This document shows positions 7,335 through 12,505 of a DNA stretch of 12,505 nt, one piece after another. The notes below the pieces were generated by a model, which saw nothing but the letters and a program-made list of their open reading frames with translations, was not told where the DNA came from and made no database searches. Source of the stretch: an uncultured Bacteroidota bacterium (GTDB lineage: Bacteria > Bacteroidota > Bacteroidia > Flavobacteriales > Schleiferiaceae). The first letter of the stretch is position 1. Every line of letters starts with the position of its first letter. Where the stretch lies: the NCBI GenBank assembly GCA_913056475.1, contig CAJXMS010000034.1, forward strand, positions 1-12,505, read 5' to 3'. Made by a program: the position numbers and the translations under genes.

Positions 7335-7350
7335 CGATGTCTCAACATCG
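7335..7350 (+). terminator. Weak candidate terminator after merR
   Basis: CGATGT and ACATCG form a perfect 6-bp stem with a 4-base loop, starting 18 bases after the merR stop and followed by TTTACCTATTT. The T tract is poor, so it may be leaky. It lies before the sigma gene promoter and would separate the two transcripts. Confidence 0.35.
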
Positions 7351-7371
7351 TTTACCTATTTGAAAATCAGT

Positions 7372-7379
7372 TTGTTTAA
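7372..7379 (+). repeat. TTGTTTAA box 3 (upstream of sigma promoter)
   Basis: This box lies 28 bases upstream of the -33 element of the sigma promoter. The surrounding TTTGTTTAAGGT (7371-7382) is identical over 12 bases to box 1 on the opposite strand. Confidence 0.45.
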
Positions 7380-7407
7380 GGTTTCACCAAAAAAGTTTGA
7401 CAAAATG

Positions 7408-7439
7408 TTTGGTGCGTTAAATGTCCTTGTTTAACTTTG
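7408..7439 (+). promoter_or_regulatory. Promoter of the sigma-crt-pterin operon
   Basis: TTTG (7408-7411), 20 bases, then TAACTTTG (7432-7439) is a near-ideal Bacteroidota promoter. Transcription would start around 7445, leaving a leader of about 25 bases before the sigma gene ATG. It is the only strong promoter I see before the seven-gene run, whose other gaps are 20 bases or less. Box 4 overlaps the -7 element and box 5 lies just after the start point, so a protein bound there should block transcription. Confidence 0.65.
7427..7434 (+). repeat. TTGTTTAA box 4 (overlaps the -7 element)
   Basis: The last three bases of the box are the TAA of the TAACTTTG element. With box 5 it forms an inverted repeat, TTGTTTAA-N16-TTAAACAA, spanning the predicted transcription start, the geometry expected of an operator. 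Confidence 0.5.
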
Positions 7440-7450
7440 GGGTATTATAA

Positions 7451-7458
7451 TTAAACAA
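7451..7458 (-). repeat. TTGTTTAA box 5 (sigma gene leader)
   Basis: The plus strand reads TTAAACAA, 12 bases before the sigma gene ATG. It is the right arm of the inverted repeat with box 4. Confidence 0.5.
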
Positions 7459-7469
7459 AACCCAAGACG

Positions 7470-7973
7470 ATGTCTAAATCAGAATTCGGTACCGTCATTC
7501 TCTCCCACCAAAGCTTCCTCTACCAGCTGGCTATGAAACTGACCAAAGATCCGGAGGAGAGCAATGACCTCTTACAGGAGACTTACTTCAAGGCCCTTAA
7601 GAATAAGGATAAGTTTCAGGAGGGTACTAATATCAAGGGTTGGCTTTACACCATTATGAAAAATACCTTCATCAATGCCTACCGCAAGCGGAAGAATCAA
7701 AATACCTTTGTTGATGACACTGACAACAAGTACTTTCTCAATATCCGGGAAACCGAAAAGACGGTAACTACGGACGGGAAGGTAGATCAGGAGTATATCA
7801 TGAAGCAAATCAACAGCGTAGATAAAACCTACGTGGAAACATTTATGATGTACTACAACGGGTACAAATACGAAGAGATAGCCGAGATCATGGGGATTCC
7901 CCTGGGGACGGTAAAAAGCCGTATCTTTCTGGCTCGTCGTAAGATGATGGATAAGCTTAAAGCTTACCGTTAA
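7470..7973 (+). CDS. ECF-family RNA polymerase sigma factor
   Basis: This 167-residue protein has only the two domains of ECF (group 4) sigma factors. Region 2 covers about residues 10-76, with DLLQETYFKAL (core-binding helix, 33-43) and NIKGWLYTIMKNTFINAYRKRK (-10 recognition). Region 4 covers about 108-163, with the helix-turn-helix YEEIAEIMGIPLGTVKSRIFLARRKM. It directs RNA polymerase to a specific promoter set. It is the first gene of the operon and lies 12 bases before crtI, so it is co-transcribed with its likely targets. No anti-sigma gene is adjacent; the MerR protein upstream may control its synthesis instead. In Streptomyces coelicolor a comparable pair, LitR (MerR with B12 domain) and LitS (ECF), drives light-induced carotenoid genes. 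The start at ATG 7470 has no Shine-Dalgarno, as is common in Bacteroidota. Confidence 0.93.
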   Translation: MSKSEFGTVILSHQSFLYQLAMKLTKDPEESNDLLQETYFKALKNKDKFQEGTNIKGWLYTIMKNTFINAYRKRKNQNTFVDDTDNKYFLNIRETEKTVTTDGKVDQEYIMKQINSVDKTYVETFMMYYNGYKYEEIAEIMGIPLGTVKSRIFLARRKMMDKLKAYR

Positions 7974-7985
7974 TCCACCGTACAT

Positions 7986-9476
7986 ATGAACAAAAAGGTA
8001 CTCGTTATAGGGTCCGGCTTCGCGGGTTTATCCGCTGCTACCGCCCTGGCTGATAAAGGTTATCAAGTTCAAATCCTGGAAAAGAACGATCAACCCGGTG
8101 GCCGAGCGCGCGCTTTCTCTGCCGATGGTTTTACATTTGATATGGGACCTAGCTGGTACTGGATGCCAGATGTTTTTGAACGCTATTTCCAATCTTATGG
8201 TAAATCTGTAGCGGATTACTATTCCTTAGAGCGCTTAGATCCTTCCTACCGGGTTTACTTCGGTGCCCAGGATTATTTAGATATCCCCGCCGGATTAGAG
8301 CGATGTGTGGAGCTCTTTGAGTCAATCGAAGCGGGGAGCGGGCTGAAGTTGCGCAAGTTCATGGAAGAATCGGCTTATAAATACGAGGTGGGAATCAAAG
8401 ACTTGGTTTACAGACCCGGAAGATCTCTATTAGAGTTTGCTGACTGGCGTATTGCGAAAGGCTTGTTTCAACTTGACCTGTTAAAATCGATACGATCCTA
8501 CGTACACCAGCACTTTCAGAATCCACGCTTACGGCAACTCATGGAATTTCCAATTCTTTTCCTGGGAGGCACCCCGAAAAACACGCCGGCGCTCTACTCC
8601 CTGATGAATTACGCTGATATGGAGCTGGGCACTTGGTTTCCCAAAGGCGGAATGGTGGAGATTGTAGAAGCCATGGTGGCCCTGGCAAAAGAAAAAGGGG
8701 TAGAGATTGTGACCAGCAGCCCCGTACGCAATTTAAAAGTGGCTACCGGAGGCCATATTTCGGGTGCGGAATGCGATAATGCTACCTACACAGCCGATAT
8801 CGTCGTAGCCGGAGCTGATTATCATCACGTAGAACAGCAATTACTGCCTGCCGCTTACCGTCAGTACTCCCCTCAATACTGGGAAAAACGGGATATGGCC
8901 CCTTCAAGCTTGCTTTATTACCTGGGTGTTTCTAAAAAAGTGGAGGGACTATTGCACCACACCCTTTGCTTTGACGAATCCTTTGATGAGCATGCGGCCC
9001 AGCTTTACGACCACCCACAGTGGCCAAAAAAGCCCTTGTTTTACGTTTCGGCCACCAGTAAAACGGATCCAAACGCCGCGCCAGAGGGCAAAGAAAATCT
9101 ATTCCTCCTGGTGCCTACCGCCCCCGGACTGGTAGATACCGACTCCGTTAAGAAAGATTATCTTCATCTTTTGATGGCCCGGATCAAAAAATTAACAGGG
9201 GAAAACCTAGAACATTCGATCGAATACCAGCGTTCTTTCGCAACTAGCGACTTTGTGTCTGATTATAACTCCTTTAAAGGGAATGCATACGGACTGGCCA
9301 ATACCCTGAGGCAAACAGCCATTCTTAAGCCTTCCCTAAAAAGTAAAAAAGTGAATAATCTCTATTATACCGGTCAGCTTACGGTTCCAGGACCAGGCGT
9401 ACCCCCTTCGCTTATTTCCGGGCAAGTGGTGGCCGACGAAATTGAGAAAGATTACGCTAAAGCTCTTGCGGTATGA
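7986..9476 (+). CDS. crtI: Phytoene desaturase (CrtI type)
   Basis: This FAD-dependent enzyme introduces double bases into phytoene to give coloured carotenes up to lycopene. The 496-residue length is typical. The N-terminus carries the dinucleotide-binding motif VLVIGSGFAGLSAA (G9, G11, G14), the acidic residue E32 that binds the ribose, and GGRA (38-41). FDMGPSWYWMP (51-61) follows. The C-terminus has the CrtI signature YYTGQLTVPGPGVPPSLISG (about 460-479). The ATG at 7986 is 12 bases after the sigma gene, and the stop overlaps crtB in ATGA, indicating translational coupling. The neighbouring phytoene synthase makes phytoene the likely substrate. The number of desaturation steps cannot be told from sequence, and related ketolases or diapophytoene desaturases are less likely alternatives. 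No cyclase (crtY) or hydroxylase (crtZ) is present in the window. Confidence 0.93.
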   Translation: MNKKVLVIGSGFAGLSAATALADKGYQVQILEKNDQPGGRARAFSADGFTFDMGPSWYWMPDVFERYFQSYGKSVADYYSLERLDPSYRVYFGAQDYLDIPAGLERCVELFESIEAGSGLKLRKFMEESAYKYEVGIKDLVYRPGRSLLEFADWRIAKGLFQLDLLKSIRSYVHQHFQNPRLRQLMEFPILFLGGTPKNTPALYSLMNYADMELGTWFPKGGMVEIVEAMVALAKEKGVEIVTSSPVRNLKVATGGHISGAECDNATYTADIVVAGADYHHVEQQLLPAAYRQYSPQYWEKRDMAPSSLLYYLGVSKKVEGLLHHTLCFDESFDEHAAQLYDHPQWPKKPLFYVSATSKTDPNAAPEGKENLFLLVPTAPGLVDTDSVKKDYLHLLMARIKKLTGENLEHSIEYQRSFATSDFVSDYNSFKGNAYGLANTLRQTAILKPSLKSKKVNNLYYTGQLTVPGPGVPPSLISGQVVADEIEKDYAKALAV

Positions 9477-10312
9477 AAGCCTTATTCGACAAAATCTCCT
9501 ACCGGACCAGTAGCCAGGTAACCAAGCGTTACAGCACTTCTTTCTCTTTGGGTATTTTATTCTTGGATAAAAGCCTCCATAAGCACATTTACGCCATCTA
9601 CGGCTTTGTTCGCTTTGCCGACGAAATTGTAGATACCTTTCATGGCTATCCGAAAGAAAAGCTGCTCCAGGATTTTAAAAAGCAGACCGCCGAGGCCATC
9701 GAAGAGGGCATTAGCCTTAATCCCATTCTGAATTCTTTCCAACTAACGGTGAACAAATTCGACATTGATTGGGAATTAATCGAAACCTTCTTGCGCAGCA
9801 TGGAGATGGATTTAGAACCTGGACGGCGCTTTAATCAGGCGCTATACGAAGATTATATACTCGGTTCCGCCGAGGTAGTGGGGCTCATGTGCCTTAAGGT
9901 CTTCTGCTATGGTGATGAGGCCCAGTATCAGCAGCTCAGATACAATGCCATGAAACTGGGCGCAGCTTTCCAAAAAATTAATTTTTTGCGGGACTTAAAA
10001 GATGATTATCATGACCTGGGGCGCACTTATTTCCCCGGGGTGGACTTAAGTGAATTCAATGACCAGGTGAAACAGCAGATAGAAAAAGACATAGAAGAAG
10101 ATTTTAAGGAAGGTTTTAAAGGAATTCTGGCGCTTCCTAAAAAGGCCCGCTTCGGCGTGTACATGGCCTACGTTTATTTCTATTCCCTATTCCGTAAAAT
10201 CAAAAGCACGCCCAGTGATGTTATCCTCCAACAACGCGTACGAATTCCCAACCGCAATAAGTACGGTCTCTTAGTGAGTTCCTACCTGCGGCACAGTTTT
10301 AACCTTCTTTAA
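9473..10312 (+). CDS. crtB: Phytoene synthase
   Basis: CrtB joins two geranylgeranyl diphosphates head to head to make phytoene, the first committed carotenoid step. The 279-residue protein has both aspartate-rich Mg-binding motifs of the trans-isoprenyl synthases that include squalene and phytoene synthases: DEIVD (residues 50-54) and RDLKDD (D174 to D178), the latter within NFLRDLKDDYHDLGRTYFP. YSTSFSLG near residues 20-27 is also conserved. The start overlaps the crtI stop by four bases, and idi follows after 20 bases. The crtI partner argues for phytoene synthase rather than squalene synthase. Length and motifs are complete. Confidence 0.93.
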   Translation: MKALFDKISYRTSSQVTKRYSTSFSLGILFLDKSLHKHIYAIYGFVRFADEIVDTFHGYPKEKLLQDFKKQTAEAIEEGISLNPILNSFQLTVNKFDIDWELIETFLRSMEMDLEPGRRFNQALYEDYILGSAEVVGLMCLKVFCYGDEAQYQQLRYNAMKLGAAFQKINFLRDLKDDYHDLGRTYFPGVDLSEFNDQVKQQIEKDIEEDFKEGFKGILALPKKARFGVYMAYVYFYSLFRKIKSTPSDVILQQRVRIPNRNKYGLLVSSYLRHSFNLL

Positions 10313-10332
10313 TCCCTACCCACTAAGCATTT

Positions 10333-10854
10333 ATGGCAGAAGAAGTTATCCTGGTCGACGCGCAAGACCATGCGCTGGGACTGATGGAGAAAATGGAAGC
10401 CCACCGGCAAGGGTTATTACACCGCGCCTTCTCCGTCTTTGTATTGAACCGGAAAGGGGAGTTGCTCCTCCAACAGCGAGCCGCCCATAAATACCATTCC
10501 GGACAATTGTGGACCAATACCGTTTGTAGCCATCCCCGAGAGGGAGAAGCCGTTGAAGCGGCTGCTCATCGTCGTATGGAAGAGGAAATGGGTTTTGATT
10601 GTCCCATCGAAAAGGCCTTTGAATTTACCTACCGGGCTGAACTTGATAAAGGGATGATCGAACACGAGTATGATCATCTCTTCATCGGGCAATACAACCA
10701 TGATCCAGAACCAAACACCGACGAGGTAATGGATTTCTGCTGGCTGCTTCCTTCGGCGGTAGAACGGGATCTGCAAGTTCATCCTGAGCGTTATACCGCC
10801 TGGTTTAAAATAATTTTTCAACGATTTACAACTACCCTAAAGCAAACCCTGTGA
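10333..10854 (+). CDS. idi: Isopentenyl-diphosphate delta-isomerase, type 1
   Basis: Idi interconverts isopentenyl and dimethylallyl diphosphate, the building blocks for geranylgeranyl diphosphate. The 173-residue Nudix-fold protein aligns with E. coli Idi (182 residues). It has metal ligands H24, H30 and H67, and E110 and E112 in IEHEYDH. The catalytic Cys65 lies in WTNTVCSHP. The Nudix helix is REGEAVEAAAHRRMEEEMG. The C-terminus contains DEVMDFCWL. Its place in the operon after crtB fits a supply role for carotenoid synthesis; Bacteroidota generally make isoprenoids by one main pathway that needs or benefits from Idi. The TGA stop overlaps the GTG start of the next gene by four bases. Confidence 0.95.
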   Translation: MAEEVILVDAQDHALGLMEKMEAHRQGLLHRAFSVFVLNRKGELLLQQRAAHKYHSGQLWTNTVCSHPREGEAVEAAAHRRMEEEMGFDCPIEKAFEFTYRAELDKGMIEHEYDHLFIGQYNHDPEPNTDEVMDFCWLLPSAVERDLQVHPERYTAWFKIIFQRFTTTLKQTL

Positions 10855-11258
10855 AAGTAACCGTAAGCCGAAAAGCGCATTTCAACGCGGCGCACCGCTT
10901 GCATAATCCTGCCTGGGACGCACAAACCAATGAAAACACTTTTGGTAAATGCAATAACCCCGAATACCATGGACACAATTATGAATTAATCGTTTCCGTA
11001 AAAGGAGACATCGATCCCCAAACGGGCTATGTCCTGGATATGAAATGGCTCAAAGATCTTATTAAAGAAAGGGTTGAAGAACGATTCGACCATAAAAATC
11101 TTAACACCCAAACGGAAGAGTTTAAAAATTTGAACCCCACCGCGGAAAACATCGCGGTTGTTATTCATCAATTATTGAAGCCGGCGCTGCGTCCGGAACA
11201 CGAATTAAAAATTACGCTTTATGAAACCCCGCGAAATTTCGTTGAATGCGCCGACTAA
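10851..11258 (+). CDS. 6-pyruvoyl-tetrahydropterin synthase family protein
   Basis: The family converts 7,8-dihydroneopterin triphosphate, the product of FolE, to 6-pyruvoyl-tetrahydropterin, or in the QueD branch to carboxy-tetrahydropterin for queuosine. The 135-residue protein has the zinc ligands H15 (HFNAAHRL), H40 and H42 (HGHNYEL), catalytic Cys34 in GKCNNPEYHGH, the D80-H81 pair in FDHKNL, and E125 in YET. The Cys-x5-HGH spacing and GKCNNP context are those of animal biopterin-type PTPS; QueD usually has Cys-x3-HGH. That favours a true PTPS, but a QueD role is not excluded. The start is GTG at 10851, giving a GTGA overlap with idi; the N-terminus KVTVSRKAHFNAAH is complete. The 3' end overlaps folE by 38 bases. 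Confidence 0.88.
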   Translation: MKVTVSRKAHFNAAHRLHNPAWDAQTNENTFGKCNNPEYHGHNYELIVSVKGDIDPQTGYVLDMKWLKDLIKERVEERFDHKNLNTQTEEFKNLNPTAENIAVVIHQLLKPALRPEHELKITLYETPRNFVECAD

Positions 11259-12012
11259 CGGCCAAGCTATCAACGGACAAAAGCACAACGGCAAGGGAGA
11301 GGGGCTTAACGGCCAAGCCTCAACCAATCAAGCATCCTATCTCCGAAATGGACATAGCAGTACCGATTATGAGGTCTTGGACGATGAGCCCCTCTCCACA
11401 CGCTTAGATACTCCCATGCACCCGGAGGCCCATCATTTGCCGGAAAGCGAAAAAATTGAGCAGATAGCCGATAAGTTTGCGGATATCATGCACATACTCG
11501 GTTTAGACCTCACCGACGATAGCCTCAAGGGAACCCCCCAGCGCGTGGCCAAGATGTATGTGCAAGAGGTCTTTCAGGGCTTAAATCCAGAGAATAAGCC
11601 GGCGGCCAAGCTATTTGATAATAAGTATCGTTATGGCCAAATGCTCGTGGAAAAGGATATAACCCTGCACTCTTACTGTGAACATCATTTTGTTCCCATT
11701 ACCGGCGTTTGTCATGTTGGCTATGTATCCTCCGGCAAAGTGATCGGGTTAAGCAAGATCAACCGAATTGTGCGCTTCTATGCCAAACGTCCTCAGGTGC
11801 AGGAAAGACTGACCGAGCAAATTGCAGCCGAACTTAAGGAAGTCCTTCAAACCGAACACGTGGCCGTGGTGATTGATGCGGACCATATGTGTGTTTCTAC
11901 CCGCGGGGTAGAAGACTGCGCTTCCAGTACACTCACCAGCCATTACAGCGGTCAGTTTGATTCGCCTCAAGGACGTCAAGAATTTTGGAATTACTTAAAA
12001 TCAGAACGCTAA
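11221..12012 (+). CDS. folE: GTP cyclohydrolase I with low-complexity N-terminal extension
   Basis: FolE opens the guanine ring of GTP to make 7,8-dihydroneopterin triphosphate, precursor of folates, biopterin and queuosine. The conserved core (about residues 75-263) carries the zinc ligands C153 and H156 in HSYCEHHFVP and C224 in HMCVSTRGV, catalytic H155, and KINRIVRFYAKRPQVQERLT. The protein has 263 residues against 222 in E. coli. The excess is an N-terminal stretch of about 65 residues rich in Asn-Gly repeats (TNGQAINGQKHNGKG, then GLNGQ), unlike the core and probably disordered. ATG 11221 is used here and overlaps the PTPS gene by 38 bases; ATG 11416 would give a 198-residue protein without the extension and is a real alternative. 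Adjacent PTPS consumes its product. It may be a second, dedicated folE copy, but that cannot be judged from one window. Confidence 0.94.
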   Translation: MKPREISLNAPTNGQAINGQKHNGKGEGLNGQASTNQASYLRNGHSSTDYEVLDDEPLSTRLDTPMHPEAHHLPESEKIEQIADKFADIMHILGLDLTDDSLKGTPQRVAKMYVQEVFQGLNPENKPAAKLFDNKYRYGQMLVEKDITLHSYCEHHFVPITGVCHVGYVSSGKVIGLSKINRIVRFYAKRPQVQERLTEQIAAELKEVLQTEHVAVVIDADHMCVSTRGVEDCASSTLTSHYSGQFDSPQGRQEFWNYLKSER

Positions 12013-12028
12013 ATAGATCAATGTGAAT

Positions 12029-12505
12029 ATGGAAGAAAAGAGAACCATTTTAGTTATCGGAGGGCGCTCCGGAATTGGCAAAGCCCTGGTTGAAAAACTC
12101 TTAGCGGAGGGTCATGAGGTGATTGCCGCCAGTAGAAATATTGAACAGGCGGATCTCCCCTCGGGCGTTAAGAAAATGACCTATGACGCGGTAAATGACG
12201 AAAAGCTGCCGGAGGTTCCCGAAAAACTTGATGGACTGGCATATTGTCCGGGATCCATCAATCTGCAACCATTTAAACGCTTCAGCCTGGACACCCTGCG
12301 GGCGGAAATGGAGCTTAATTACCTGGGAGCGGTTAAAGTACTTCATCAGGTTATTGGCAAACTAAAAGCGAGTAAACGCGGCAGTGCGGTTTTTTTCAGC
12401 ACGGTAGCCGTGCAAACGGGTTTGCCTTTCCACAGTTCGGTGAGCGCTGGCAAAGGAGCCGTGGAAGGGCTGGTTCGTAGTTTAGCAGCTGAGTATGCCC
12501 CTTCC
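12029..12505 (+). CDS. SDR-family protein lacking the catalytic tyrosine (partial, runs off the window)
   Basis: The first 159 residues of a short-chain dehydrogenase/reductase are present, 16 bases after folE. The NAD(P)-binding motif is VIGGRSGIGKAL (GGxxGxG at residues 11-17), a structural Asn is at N97 (ELNYLG), and VFFSTVAVQTG (121-131) marks the strand that normally bears the catalytic Ser, with Thr125 in that position. The YxxxK active-site motif reads VSAGK: Lys142 is kept but Val138 replaces Tyr. The protein is therefore either a non-catalytic SDR or one using altered chemistry. Sepiapterin reductase, the last biopterin enzyme, is an SDR, and its place after PTPS and folE makes a pterin role tempting, yet the missing Tyr argues against ordinary reductase activity. 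The C-terminal part and any downstream genes are not visible. Confidence 0.85.
   Translation, partial: MEEKRTILVIGGRSGIGKALVEKLLAEGHEVIAASRNIEQADLPSGVKKMTYDAVNDEKLPEVPEKLDGLAYCPGSINLQPFKRFSLDTLRAEMELNYLGAVKVLHQVIGKLKASKRGSAVFFSTVAVQTGLPFHSSVSAGKGAVEGLVRSLAAEYAPS

Noticed and set aside
10851..11258. Assigning the PTPS-like gene as queD of queuosine synthesis
   Set aside because: The active-site spacing is Cys-x5-HGH rather than the usual QueD Cys-x3-HGH, and no other queuosine gene is in the window; the QueD role remains possible but is not preferred.
1..12505. Search for CRISPR arrays, insertion sequences, tRNA or rRNA genes, attachment sites
   Set aside because: No spaced direct-repeat arrays, transposase genes, terminal inverted repeats or RNA-gene signatures were seen on either strand.

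Overview
The window looks like a chromosomal segment from a member of the Bacteroidota. The evidence is perfect TAnnTTTG promoter -7 elements, few Shine-Dalgarno sequences, a lipoprotein with an acidic stretch right after the lipobox cysteine (the Bacteroidota surface-export type), and protein sequences of Bacteroidota character. I cannot fix the family or genus from this sequence. The carotenoid, MerR and pterin gene combination would fit a pigmented aerobic lineage such as Saprospiria or Cytophagia.

Region 1 (46-3265, minus strand) is the classical translation operon thrS-infC-rpmI-rplT. thrS carries an in-frame TAG at 1897-1895 that splits an otherwise full-length, collinear reading frame. 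infC has no ATG, GTG or TTG at the homologous start and most likely begins at ATT, as in E. coli.

Region 2 (3266-6416) holds a divergent lipoprotein gene of unknown function (plus strand) and prfC, release factor RF3 (minus strand), which converge on each other. The thrS, lipoprotein and prfC start regions share the motif TAnnTTTGGCCGC. In two of them 18 of 19 bases are identical.

Region 3 (6313-12505, plus strand) is the accessory-looking part. It encodes a MerR regulator with a B12-binding domain of the CarH/LitR photoreceptor type. Its own promoter precedes it, and a weak terminator follows. Next is a tightly packed operon: ECF sigma factor, crtI, crtB, idi, a 6-pyruvoyl-tetrahydropterin synthase, folE (GTP cyclohydrolase I) and an SDR protein cut by the window edge. 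Gaps are 20 bases or less, with overlaps at crtI/crtB, idi/PTPS and PTPS/folE. The octamer TTGTTTAA (either orientation) occurs five times in this region, only in the two intergenic stretches before merR and before the sigma gene, at or near the promoter elements. It is the best candidate for the MerR operator.

How it may work: in the dark, the MerR protein bound to adenosylcobalamin would repress its own promoter and the operon promoter. Light would release it. The ECF factor would then be made together with isoprene isomerisation (idi), phytoene synthesis (crtB), desaturation (crtI) and a pterin branch (GTP to dihydroneopterin triphosphate to 6-pyruvoyl-tetrahydropterin, then possibly reduction by the SDR). 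The enzyme assignments rest on visible motifs. Light control and the purpose of the pterin branch are inference.
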